From contig JBJFDC010000018.1 of NCBI GenBank assembly GCA_051889215.1, positions 1 to 16,523 on the forward strand: a DNA stretch of 16,523 nt, given 5' to 3'. Positions 1 to 7,536 of the stretch are shown one piece after another. The notes under the pieces were generated by a model. It saw only the letters and a list, made by a program, of their open reading frames with translations. It did no database searches and was not told the origin of the DNA. Position 1 is the first letter of the stretch; each line of letters opens with the position of its first letter. This DNA comes from UMGS1470 sp051889215. GTDB lineage: Bacteria; Bacillota; Clostridia; Christensenellales; UBA1242. The position numbers and the translations under genes are program-made.

Positions 1-195
1 GATTGCACAAGTCACATCGCGGTCAATAACTCCAAATCCAAACAAATCGCCAATGGCAGATTCGGCTGTGCCTTTCCCCATCAAGACGCAATGTTCTGAC
101 AGGTTAAATTTGTCAAAAATTTTTTCCACATTTTTGACATCGTCTCGATATGTTATGCAAGTCAATAGTTGCAATGGATAATTCTTTTTTTTCAT
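1..195 (-). CDS. PII-like nitrogen regulatory protein, N-terminal part (cut by window start)
   Basis: The first 65 codons are visible, from an ATG at 195 with Shine-Dalgarno AGGAGTTAT; the rest lies outside the window. The N-terminal part has a beta-alpha layout (LQLLTCITYRDDVKNVEKIF), and the segment HCVLMGKGTAESAIGDLFGFG resembles the G-x-G-T-A...LLG region of PII/GlnK-family signalling proteins. PII proteins are trimers that sense 2-oxoglutarate and nucleotides and bind partner proteins through a T-loop; that loop is missing here, so ligand and modification sites cannot be judged. The gene follows the DUF1538 membrane protein at once: the TAG stop of that gene lies in the ribosome binding site of this one, suggesting translational coupling. 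By analogy with GlnK-AmtB it may control that membrane protein; this is inference. Confidence 0.7.
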   Translation of the reverse strand, partial: MKKKNYPLQLLTCITYRDDVKNVEKIFDKFNLSEHCVLMGKGTAESAIGDLFGFGVIDRDVTCAI

Positions 196-202
196 ATAAC
201 TC

Positions 203-1720
203 CTAATCAAATTCTATAATTGAAATTTCACCTTCTTTGATGTCCAAACCTTTGTGATATTTCTGCAATTTTTTGTTGTTGAGCAAGATTTTCAAACCCA
301 TGATTTGAACGACGAGAATTGGCATCATGATAATCAGTCCGATTGTTCCGAATCCATATATCAACGAATCTCTTCCCAGGGTCAAACACACGCCTTGCAT
401 AAAAGGAAGAACGAAGGACGAGCTTAATGCGCCAGATGCCACCCCACCCGAATCAAAAGCGATTGATGAAATTTGTCGTGGAACAAAAAAAGACAAAATA
501 ATGCAGCAAAGCAATAATGGGAAATAAAAATAAATTATGTTGATTTCAAAAATGATTCTCACAACAGAAAGAACAATGGCAAGCGACAAACTGATTGACA
601 GTGACAAGAGCATTGATTTTTTCTTTATCGCGCCGCTTGAGACATCTTCGACTTGACGATTAAGAACATGCACCGCCGGTTCCGCCACAGCAATAAATAA
701 TCCAAAAATGAGACATATTGGGATTAATAACATCGTGTTGTTTGATGTTATGTTGACTGCCAAAATGTTTGCCAGTTGCAAATAACCTGCATTCACCCCC
801 GTGAAGAAAAGGACAATCCCAACATATGTAAACAAAAGTCCAATTCCAAGTCGCAGCAAGTTTTTCCAAGGAAATTTGAGTGCAATGATTTGATATATCA
901 AAAAGAAAATGATGATTGGAGCCAAAACAATTAATACTTCTTTGATGCTGGAAATGAGCTCAAGTCCAATCAATCTTCCCGCAGCCGAAGCGGAGGAAAT
1001 TGTCTCATAACTTGTTATTCCAATGCTCATATCAATATTTTTTCCAAAAATAATTCCCCAAATCATCAGCGCAATAATGGGACCGATTGAACAAAGTGCG
1101 ACAAGGCCAAACCCATCGTCTTTGTTGCTTTCCCCCGCTCTAACGGCTGAAATTCCAAGTCCAAACGACATGATGAATGGCACGGAAATTGGTCCAGTCG
1201 TCACGCCGCTCGCGTCAAAAGCAAGTGGCAAAAACGCCTTTGGGACGAAGAACATCAAAATCAAAATTATTCCATAAAAGAATGCCAAAATATATTGAAG
1301 TTTGACTTTGAGAATAATTCTCAAAATGGCAATCATCAAACATATTCCAACGCTCACGCCAATTATAATCAAAAATGTCCATCGATTTAACCATGGAACT
1401 TGATTTGCAAGAACCAACAGGTCTGGTTCAGCCATTGTCATGATTGCGCCAATAAAAAATGAGCACAAAAGCATAAAGAATATCTTTTTTGTTTTTGAAA
1501 GATGCGAGCCAATATATCCCCCCATTTTCAAAAGTGATGTCTCAATTCCAATATTAAAGAGGCATATTCCAAAAATTAAAAACAACGAGCATATTGAAAA
1601 ACAAAATATGCTCCAACCAGAATTTGGAACAAAAATCAGTGTCAATGCGATAACAACGAGCGCAATCGGGAGAATTGAAAAGATTGATTCCTTGAGTTTG
1701 CCCCAAAATACTTTTGCCAC
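203..1720 (-). CDS. DUF1538 family polytopic membrane protein
   Basis: A 505-residue, very hydrophobic protein with many membrane segments and an internal duplication. The first half has MTMAEPDLLVLANQV and FDASGVTTGPISVPFIMSFG; the second half repeats these as IAVAEPAVHVLNRQV and FDSGGVASGALSSSFVLPFM. Paired AEP...(N)xQV and FDxxGVxxGxxSxxF motifs are typical of DUF1538 proteins, putative transporters of unknown substrate. Start choice: a TTG at 1732 and an ATG at 1739 (other frame) are possible, but the GTG at 1720 sits 5-6 bases after GGAGG and is preferred. It has its own promoter and is followed by the PII-like gene with overlapping signals. Two inverted halves would fit a transporter fold, but transport is not demonstrated for this protein. 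Confidence 0.8.
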   Translation of the reverse strand: MAKVFWGKLKESIFSILPIALVVIALTLIFVPNSGWSIFCFSICSLFLIFGICLFNIGIETSLLKMGGYIGSHLSKTKKIFFMLLCSFFIGAIMTMAEPDLLVLANQVPWLNRWTFLIIIGVSVGICLMIAILRIILKVKLQYILAFFYGIILILMFFVPKAFLPLAFDASGVTTGPISVPFIMSFGLGISAVRAGESNKDDGFGLVALCSIGPIIALMIWGIIFGKNIDMSIGITSYETISSASAAGRLIGLELISSIKEVLIVLAPIIIFFLIYQIIALKFPWKNLLRLGIGLLFTYVGIVLFFTGVNAGYLQLANILAVNITSNNTMLLIPICLIFGLFIAVAEPAVHVLNRQVEDVSSGAIKKKSMLLSLSISLSLAIVLSVVRIIFEINIIYFYFPLLLCCIILSFFVPRQISSIAFDSGGVASGALSSSFVLPFMQGVCLTLGRDSLIYGFGTIGLIIMMPILVVQIMGLKILLNNKKLQKYHKGLDIKEGEISIIEFD

Positions 1721-1743
1721 AATGTCCTCCAATATCCATTTCT

Positions 1744-1772
1744 AGTTTAAACAAAATTCGATTGTTTGGCAA
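1744..1772 (-). promoter_or_regulatory. Promoter of the DUF1538-PII unit
   Basis: The minus strand has -35 TTGCCA (1767-1772), a 17-base spacer and -10 TAAACT (1744-1749). It lies between the yajC terminator and the GTG start at 1720, giving a leader of under 20 bases with GGAGG. Predicted by eye. Confidence 0.5.
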
Positions 1773-1781
1773 AAGATTAAC

Positions 1782-1810
1782 AAAAAAAAGATAGGCAAGT
1801 GCCCATCTTT
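1782..1810 (-). terminator. Rho-independent terminator after yajC
   Basis: The minus-strand transcript forms an 11-bp stem, AAAGATGGGCA against TGCCTATCTTT with one G-U pair and a tight loop, then a run of U. It sits just after the yajC stop and closes the long spoU-to-yajC operon. Confidence 0.85.
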
Positions 1811-1817
1811 CATTTTT

Positions 1818-2288
1818 TTATTGTTTTTTTGCTCTTGGTTTTCTTGTTTTCTTTTCTTGAGCAGGTTCTGCAGTTTCTTCTGGCTTTGGTTCTTGGACTT
1901 GAGCTTGTTCAACTTTTTCTTCGGCTTTTTTCTCTTCAGCTGGTTTCTCTTCAACTTTTTGTTCAGTTTTTGTTTCAGCTGGTTTTTCTGGTTCGTTTAT
2001 TGAATAAACCGCACGAATATCATATGAAACATAACTCTTGTGTTTTTCTGTTCCAGTTTCGATTGTGACAACTTTTCCATCATCTGTTTGAACAATTTCA
2101 ACAATTGTTCCATAAACACCAGAATATGTTTTTACTTTGTCACCTTTTTTTAGACTGTTTGACATTGTTTCTGCATTTTGTTGATATCTTTTGTTTCTGA
2201 AATAATACAAAAGGAAAAGAACAACACAAAGCACAACCAAAATTCCTGGCAAAATCCACTGTTCAGCATTAGCAAGTAATAAATTCAT
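1818..2288 (-). CDS. yajC: Sec translocon accessory subunit YajC with a long charged tail
   Basis: A 156-residue protein. Residues about 10-28 form one membrane helix (LPGILVVLCVVLFLLYYF), followed by the YajC core: LKKGDKVKTYSGVYGTIVEI and a beta-rich stretch to about residue 95. YajC is a small single-span partner of SecDF. The last 60 or so residues are an unusual low-complexity extension made almost only of E, K, P, A, Q and T, ending in KTRKPRAKK; typical YajC proteins are near 90-110 residues. The start is ATG with AAAGGAG upstream. It is the last gene of the operon, after tgt and a 32-residue membrane peptide; secD and secF are not in the window. Confidence 0.9.
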   Translation of the reverse strand: MNLLLANAEQWILPGILVVLCVVLFLLYYFRNKRYQQNAETMSNSLKKGDKVKTYSGVYGTIVEIVQTDDGKVVTIETGTEKHKSYVSYDIRAVYSINEPEKPAETKTEQKVEEKPAEEKKAEEKVEQAQVQEPKPEETAEPAQEKKTRKPRAKKQ

Positions 2289-2306
2289 ATATATAACTCC
2301 TTTTAT

Positions 2307-2405
2307 TTACATGACGAAGAACAAAATAATCATGATTAGCACTATAATTAAAATCGGCATTGCAATATCAAAAAACGATGCGCAAATCAAACCTAGTGCA
2401 AGCAT
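2307..2405 (-). CDS. Hypothetical 32-residue single-span membrane peptide
   Basis: This short ORF lies between tgt and yajC. It starts at ATG 2405 with a strong GGAGGA six bases upstream and ends in TAA at 2307-2309, 18 bases before yajC. The peptide begins MLALGLICASFFDIAMP and continues with an almost unbroken run of I, L, V, M and F to its end, so it is predicted to be one membrane helix interrupted by D13 and P17, with no soluble domain. I do not recognise the family. The good ribosome binding site, operon position and a clean hydrophobic reading frame argue that it is real. Next to yajC it could act at the Sec translocon or be a free-standing membrane peptide; both are guesses. Confidence 0.6.
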   Translation of the reverse strand: MLALGLICASFFDIAMPILIIVLIMIILFFVM

Positions 2406-2464
2406 GTTCTTCCTCCAACGTTTTGATTATAAATGATATTAACCAAAATTCCAAACATATTTTG

Positions 2465-3577
2465 TCAAATTTTAAAATTCTTTAAATATTCATCGCGAAA
2501 ATCGAGCAATCTATCTTCCCAAATGGCACTTTTTATTTGTTTGGTCAAATTATGCAAGAATTGAATGTTGTGAATTGAAAGAAGTTGACCGCCCAAAATC
2601 TCTCCCGCATTAATCAAATGACGAACATATGCACGTGTGTAGTTCTTGCAGCAATAGCAATCGCATTCGTCATCAATAGGTCTGAAATCGTCTTTGTATA
2701 TTGCGTTGCGAACAACAATTTTTCCATTTTTGGTGAAAGCAGTTCCATTCCTTGCGATTCTTGTTGGAAGAACGCAATCCATCATATCAATTCCCCTTGC
2801 AAACCCCTCAATCAAGCAATCTGGACTTCCGACGCCCATGAGATAACGAGGCATATTTTTTGGCATGAGCGGCATGAGGTCGTCAAGCATTTCATACATG
2901 AGTTCTTTTGGTTCTCCAACCGAAAGTCCACCGATTGCAATTCCACAACGAGCAAAAGGTGCGACTTCTTCCAAACTTTCATGACGAAGATTTTTATAAA
3001 AATTGCCTTGAACGATGGGGAAAAGCATTTGGTTTTCATTTTTTTGAACGGCGTAGCAACGTTTGAGCCAAGCGGTTGTTCGGTCTTTTGCTTTTCTTGC
3101 TTCGCGTTCTGTTGCGCCATATTTTGAGCATTCGTCAAAAGCCATGATGATGTCTGCACCCAAATCGTTTTGAATTTGCATATCGCGTTCGGGAGTTATG
3201 AACATTTTTTCGCCAGAGAGGTGCGAACGGAACATAACGCCTTCTTCTGTGATTTTTCGCAAGTCAGAAAGAGAAAAAACTTGAAATCCGCCACTATCAG
3301 TGAGAATTGGTTTGTCCCAATTCATAAATTTGTGAAGGCCACCCGCTTTTTTGACGATTTCTTCTCCGGGACGAAGGAACAAGTGATATGTGTTTGAAAG
3401 AATGATTTGTGAGCCGGTGTCTTTAATCATCTCTGGCGTGAGACCCTTGACGGTTGCTTGTGTTCCAACTGGCATAAAGACAGGTGTTTCAATATCCCCG
3501 TGAGGTGTGTGAAAAACACCAATTCTTGCTCCGCTCTGTTTGCAAACGTGTTTAATTTCGTATGAAAAATTGCTCAT
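2465..3577 (-). CDS. tgt: tRNA-guanine(34) transglycosylase (queuine tRNA-ribosyltransferase)
   Basis: A 370-residue protein of normal length for bacterial Tgt. It exchanges G34 in GUN-anticodon tRNAs for preQ1, an early step in queuosine formation. Visible are TDSGGFQVFS with the proposed general base D94, the GGLSVGE substrate loop (216-222), the nucleophile D267 in MMDCVLPTRIARNG, and the zinc site C305-x-C307-x2-C310 with H336, spaced as in the Zymomonas enzyme. The start is ATG 3577 with AGGAG, which overlaps the TAG stop of queA eight bases upstream, so the two consecutive pathway enzymes are probably translationally coupled. preQ1 synthesis genes are not in the window. Confidence 0.97.
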   Translation of the reverse strand: MSNFSYEIKHVCKQSGARIGVFHTPHGDIETPVFMPVGTQATVKGLTPEMIKDTGSQIILSNTYHLFLRPGEEIVKKAGGLHKFMNWDKPILTDSGGFQVFSLSDLRKITEEGVMFRSHLSGEKMFITPERDMQIQNDLGADIIMAFDECSKYGATEREARKAKDRTTAWLKRCYAVQKNENQMLFPIVQGNFYKNLRHESLEEVAPFARCGIAIGGLSVGEPKELMYEMLDDLMPLMPKNMPRYLMGVGSPDCLIEGFARGIDMMDCVLPTRIARNGTAFTKNGKIVVRNAIYKDDFRPIDDECDCYCCKNYTRAYVRHLINAGEILGGQLLSIHNIQFLHNLTKQIKSAIWEDRLLDFRDEYLKNFKI

Positions 3578-3585
3578 GTATTCTC

Positions 3586-4626
3586 CTATATATAAAGATT
3601 TGCATCGCCGAAACTGAAAAATCTATATTTTTCTTGGACGGCAGTTTTATAAATTCTCAAAGTTTGGTCAATTCCCAAAAAAGCACTGACAAGCATAATC
3701 AAAGTTGATTCCGGCAAGTGAAAATTTGTGATTAATCCGTCAATGATTTTGAATTCATAGCCAGGATATATGAAAATGTTTGTTTCAAAATGCCCTGCTT
3801 TTATCTCACCTTTTTTGACTGCTGCGCTTTCAAGTGTTCGAACACTCGTTGTTCCGCAAGCAATCACACGTCTGCCTTGACTTTTTGCAAGATTTATTCT
3901 CTTTGCTGCATCTTCTGTGATCTCGCAATATTCTGTGTGCATTTCGTGATTGAGAATGTTGTCTTCTTTGACAGGTCTGAAAGTGCCGAGCCCAACATGC
4001 AAAAGAACTTCAACAATCTCAACACCTTTGTCGCGTAGTTTTTGCAAAAGTTCTGGAGTGAAATGAAGCCCCGCAGTTGGAGCGGCGGACGAGCCAACTT
4101 CTTTTGAGTAAACCGTTTGATATCTTTCTTTGTCTTTTAGTTTTTCATGAATGTAATGAGGCAAAGGCATTTGTCCAACTTCATATAGGCATTCTTCAAA
4201 AGTGCCAACAAAGTCGAATTTAACAATGCATTCGCCATATGTCTTTATCTCCAAAACCTCACAACTGAGTTTTTCGGAAAATTTGACAATGGTGCCCGAT
4301 GCGAGTCTTTTTGTTGGCTTTGCAACAACGCTCCAAGTCGAAAGGTCAATTCTCTTTTGCAAGAGCATTTCGATTTTTGCACCAGTCGAAGTCTTGATGC
4401 CATAAAGTCTTGCAGGCAAAACCCTTGTGTTGTTAAGAACCAACACATCACCTGCTTTGAAATAGTTTGTTATGTCATGAAAAATTTTATGTTCAATTTG
4501 CTTGCTGTCTTTGTGATAGACCAAGAGTCTTGCATTGTCCCTTGGTTCAATGGGAGTTTGAGCAATCAACTCCTCTGGCAAGTCATAAAAATATGTGCTT
4601 TTTTTTGTTATGTCTTCTTTGTTCAT
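3586..4626 (-). CDS. queA: S-adenosylmethionine:tRNA ribosyltransferase-isomerase
   Basis: A 346-residue protein that transfers and isomerises the ribosyl part of SAM onto preQ1-modified tRNA to give epoxyqueuosine, the step after Tgt. Family signatures are FYDLPEELIAQTPIEPRDNARLLV at the N-terminus, VLVLNNTRVLPARLYG, SSAAPTAGLHFT, HVGLGTFRPV and TTSVRTLESAA; the C-terminal part has ITNFHLPESTLIMLVSAF. The ATG at 4626 is the only start in frame, because an in-frame TAG lies three codons upstream. No good Shine-Dalgarno sits next to it; an AAAAGGAG is 28 bases upstream, separated by a small hairpin. It lies 61 bases after ruvB, in the same operon. Confidence 0.97.
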   Translation of the reverse strand: MNKEDITKKSTYFYDLPEELIAQTPIEPRDNARLLVYHKDSKQIEHKIFHDITNYFKAGDVLVLNNTRVLPARLYGIKTSTGAKIEMLLQKRIDLSTWSVVAKPTKRLASGTIVKFSEKLSCEVLEIKTYGECIVKFDFVGTFEECLYEVGQMPLPHYIHEKLKDKERYQTVYSKEVGSSAAPTAGLHFTPELLQKLRDKGVEIVEVLLHVGLGTFRPVKEDNILNHEMHTEYCEITEDAAKRINLAKSQGRRVIACGTTSVRTLESAAVKKGEIKAGHFETNIFIYPGYEFKIIDGLITNFHLPESTLIMLVSAFLGIDQTLRIYKTAVQEKYRFFSFGDANLYI

Positions 4627-4687
4627 CTCTTGCTAGTCGTAAAACAGACGACCGCTCCTTTTGTTATTTTTGTCAAAACCAAAAATT

Positions 4688-5695
4688 TTAATCTTTTGGC
4701 ATGACTCTTTCAAAATGTTTGTATGCTGGTTCGAGTGCAATTCTGCCTCGTGGACTTCTTGCAATAAATCCAATTTGAATGAGATATGGCTCATAAACAT
4801 CTTCAATGGTCACGGCATCTTCGCCAGTTGAAGCTGCAAGTGTTTCAAGCCCGACTGGACCACCGCCAAATTTGTCTATGATGCTGAGCATGATGTTTCG
4901 GTCAACTTGGTCAAGTCCGAGTTTGTCAACCTCAAGCATTTGCAGTGCTTTGTCTGCGACAGGTGTCGTTATCTCTCCGCCACCCAAAACTTCGGCATAG
5001 TCGCGAACACGTTTGAGCATTCTGTTCGCAATTCTTGGAGTGCCACGAGAACGTTTTGCAATCTCTGTTGCGGCCTCATCTGAAATGTCAATCTTTAGTA
5101 TTTTTGCCGAACGATTTACAATGGCCTTCAATTCTTCAACCGAATACATTTCAAGGCGAGCAATAACACCAAATCTGTCGCGAAGTGGACCAGTGAGCAT
5201 TCCCGCTCTAGTCGTCGCTCCAATAAGAGTGAAAGGTTGAATTTTGAGTCGCATATTTCTTGCAGATGGACCCTTTCCGACAATAAAATCAAGTGCAAAA
5301 TCTTCCATCGCTGGATACAACACCTCTTCAACAGATTTGTTCATTCTGTGAATTTCATCAATGAACAAAACATCATTTTTGTTGAGGTTTGTGAGAATTG
5401 ATGCGAGGTCCGCTGCGTGCTCAATGGCGGGGCCAGATGTCACTTTGAATTGTGAACCGAGTTCGTTTGCAACAATGTGAGCCAAGGTTGTTTTTCCAAG
5501 TCCTGGAGGGCCATACAAAAGAACATGGTCAAGAGATTCACCGCGAGATTTTGCGGCTTTTATATAAATTCCAAGACTGTTTTTGATTTTCTCTTGTCCA
5601 ATATATTCACCCATTCTTGTTGGACGCAAAGAGTTTTCAATCTCTGCGTCGCTCATCGTTTTTGAACTTGTTATAAAACGATTTATATCTTCCAT
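4688..5695 (-). CDS. ruvB: Holliday junction branch migration ATPase RuvB
   Basis: A 335-residue AAA+ motor that drives branch migration with RuvA. Visible are the N-terminal LRPTRMGEYIGQEKIK, Walker A GPPGLGKTT (62-70), Walker B with DEIH (113-116), sensor 1 GATTRAG (159-165), the arginine finger region GPLRDRFG (169-176) and a C-terminal winged helix ending in PRGRIALEPAYKHF. Length is normal. Its ATG overlaps the TAA of ruvA by one base (TAATG), so the subunits are translationally coupled. Confidence 0.98.
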   Translation of the reverse strand: MEDINRFITSSKTMSDAEIENSLRPTRMGEYIGQEKIKNSLGIYIKAAKSRGESLDHVLLYGPPGLGKTTLAHIVANELGSQFKVTSGPAIEHAADLASILTNLNKNDVLFIDEIHRMNKSVEEVLYPAMEDFALDFIVGKGPSARNMRLKIQPFTLIGATTRAGMLTGPLRDRFGVIARLEMYSVEELKAIVNRSAKILKIDISDEAATEIAKRSRGTPRIANRMLKRVRDYAEVLGGGEITTPVADKALQMLEVDKLGLDQVDRNIMLSIIDKFGGGPVGLETLAASTGEDAVTIEDVYEPYLIQIGFIARSPRGRIALEPAYKHFERVMPKD

Positions 5696-6282
5696 TAATT
5701 CATACCTTTTAATGCTTTTGTAATCAAATTTTCGACACTATCATTTTCTTCTGCAACACTTTTGATGAGATTTGTTGCATCAGTTTTGTTGAGTCCCAAA
5801 TTCATCATTGTCACAACCGCCTCGTCAAACGCTTTTGTTGGTGCAAAATCCATTTTCTTTGCAGGTGTGACGTCGTCAAGCCCCATGAGTTTGTCTTTGA
5901 GTTCAAGAACAATTCTTTCGCTTGTTTTTTTGCCTACGCCCTTGATTTTTGAAATGGCACTCGTGTCGCCACTGAGCATTGCCATAACGAGGTCATATGT
6001 GTTCATTCCTGAAAGAATTGTGAGAGCAAGTTTTGGTCCAACTCCGCTGACCGTAATAAGTTTTTCGAACATCGCTTTTTCTTGCAAAGTTGAAAAGCCA
6101 ACAAGTGACAAACAATCTTCTCTAACCACAAGATATGTGTATACTTTCACATTGTCACCCACAACACCAAGTGTTTCATATGTTTGCGTTGAAATTGCAA
6201 TGTCATAGCCCATTCCGTGACATTCAACGACAATTTGACCTTCGTCCTTATATGTTAAGTTTCCAGTTATATATGAAATCAT
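5695..6282 (-). CDS. ruvA: Holliday junction DNA-binding subunit RuvA
   Basis: A 195-residue protein with the RuvA architecture: an OB-fold (MISYITGNLTYKDEGQIVVE to about residue 65), two helix-hairpin-helix motifs (LITVSGVGPKLALTILSG and ISKIKGVGKKTSERIVLELKDKL), and a C-terminal three-helix domain (FDEAVVTMMNLGLNKTDATN) that contacts RuvB. It binds four-way junctions as a tetramer and directs RuvB. The start is ATG 6282 with AGGAAG, seven bases after the ruvC stop. Confidence 0.98.
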   Translation of the reverse strand: MISYITGNLTYKDEGQIVVECHGMGYDIAISTQTYETLGVVGDNVKVYTYLVVREDCLSLVGFSTLQEKAMFEKLITVSGVGPKLALTILSGMNTYDLVMAMLSGDTSAISKIKGVGKKTSERIVLELKDKLMGLDDVTPAKKMDFAPTKAFDEAVVTMMNLGLNKTDATNLIKSVAEENDSVENLITKALKGMN

Positions 6283-6289
6283 TTCTTCC

Positions 6290-6778
6290 TCACATTCGAT
6301 TTATATTGAGAGCAGGATTGATTTGACTATGTGTTATTGCCACCGCCAAAGCATCTGCTGCATCATCTGGTTTTGGTGTTTTTTCAAGATTCAATATCTT
6401 TTGAACCATAAACTGAATTTGTTTTTTTTCTGCTCTTCCAACACCTGTTATTGCTTGCTTGATTTGAAGTGGTGTATATTCAAAAATATTGCCGCAAAAC
6501 ATGGTGCAAGCAAGGACGATAACGCCTCGTGCTTGGGCGACGGGAATTGCTGTTGTGTAATTTCGGAAAAAGAATAATTCTTCAATGGCAATTTCGTCTG
6601 GTTTATATTTTTCGATGATTGCCTTGAGGCCTTCAAAAATGATTGCGAGACGTGCTGGCATGGCGTCTTCTTTTGGAGTGTTGATAACGCCGTAATCAAC
6701 GGCACGAAGACCATCATCTGTGTCGATTATTCCATATCCCACAATTCCATATCCGGGGTCAATTCCCAAAATTCTCAT
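6290..6778 (-). CDS. ruvC: Crossover junction endodeoxyribonuclease RuvC
   Basis: A 162-residue RNase H-fold resolvase that cuts Holliday junctions symmetrically. The acidic active site is visible: D7 in GIDPGYGIVGYG, E66-E67 in IAIEELFFFRN, and the aspartates of KPDDAADALAVAI at about 138-142. GRAEKKQIQFMV is also typical. It starts with AAAGGAAG upstream of ATG 6778, 14 bases after yebC. Its presence makes a complete RuvABC resolvasome in one operon. Many low-GC Firmicutes lack RuvC and use RecU, so having RuvC places this organism nearer Clostridia than Bacilli. Confidence 0.97.
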   Translation of the reverse strand: MRILGIDPGYGIVGYGIIDTDDGLRAVDYGVINTPKEDAMPARLAIIFEGLKAIIEKYKPDEIAIEELFFFRNYTTAIPVAQARGVIVLACTMFCGNIFEYTPLQIKQAITGVGRAEKKQIQFMVQKILNLEKTPKPDDAADALAVAITHSQINPALNINRM

Positions 6779-6792
6779 ATATCTTCCTTTGT

Positions 6793-7536
6793 TTAGTCTT
6801 CAAATTCAATTTCTGGCATATCAACATTATGGAACACTTCTTGAACATCGTCAAGGTCGTCCATTTTTTCAAGCATTGTTTGAAAAGTTTTGAGTTTTTG
6901 TTCGTCCAAAACAACATAGTTTTGTGGAACAAGTCCGCTTTCAAATGACTCAACGGCAAATCCTGCTTTTTCAAGTCCTTCTTTAACTTTGACAGTGTCA
7001 TTTGGGTCAGTGACAACAACAAGACAATCAACCTCTTCAACAACATCGCTCGCACCAAGGTCGAGTGCGGTCATCATGAGCGCGTCTTCGTCAAGCCCTT
7101 CTCCTCGCATGACGACAATTTGACCCTTGTTGTCAAACATGAAAGAAACGCAGTTTGTTGAACCCAAACTTCCGCCGTATTTGTCAAACAAATGACGAAT
7201 GTCAGCGGCTGTTCTGTTTTTGTTGTCTGTCAGGCATTTGACAATAACCGCACTTCCTCCAACGCCATAACCCTCATATGTGATTTCTTCATAGTTGATG
7301 TTGCCAAGTTCTCCACTTGCTTTTTTGATTGAACGCAAAATTGTGTCATTTGGCATGTTGCTTTGTTTTGCTTTTGCGATGGCATCTTTAAGTTTTGAGT
7401 TTGTTTCTGGGTCTGCTCCGCCAGCTTTTACAATAACAGCAATTTCACGACCAATTTTTGTGAATATTTTGCCTTTTTGGGCATCGGTTTTTTCTTTTGT
7501 TCTTTTGATATTATTCCATTTTGAATGTCCGCTCAT
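6793..7536 (-). CDS. yebC: YebC/PmpR-family protein (TACO1-like)
   Basis: A 247-residue protein beginning MSGHSKWNNIKRTKEKTDAQ, the hallmark of the family, followed by GKIFTKIGREI, YEGYGVGGSAVIVKCLTDNKNRTAADIRH and FDKYGGSLG. Members have been described as transcription regulators (PmpR) and, in more recent work, as ribosome-associated factors that help translate difficult motifs. The start at 7536 overlaps the preceding methyltransferase gene by four bases (ATGA), with its GGAGGA in the end of that gene, so coupling is expected. The neighbourhood with ruvC is a widely conserved arrangement. Confidence 0.96.
   Translation of the reverse strand: MSGHSKWNNIKRTKEKTDAQKGKIFTKIGREIAVIVKAGGADPETNSKLKDAIAKAKQSNMPNDTILRSIKKASGELGNINYEEITYEGYGVGGSAVIVKCLTDNKNRTAADIRHLFDKYGGSLGSTNCVSFMFDNKGQIVVMRGEGLDEDALMMTALDLGASDVVEEVDCLVVVTDPNDTVKVKEGLEKAGFAVESFESGLVPQNYVVLDEQKLKTFQTMLEKMDDLDDVQEVFHNVDMPEIEFED

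Noticed and set aside
1799..2068. Plus-strand ORFs coding for Phe/Leu-rich peptides
   Set aside because: They mirror the E/K/P/A codons of the yajC tail on the other strand and have no start signals.
2406..2464. preQ1 riboswitch near the queA-tgt genes
   Set aside because: No aptamer-like structure seen upstream of queA or around tgt; these genes lie within a larger operon.
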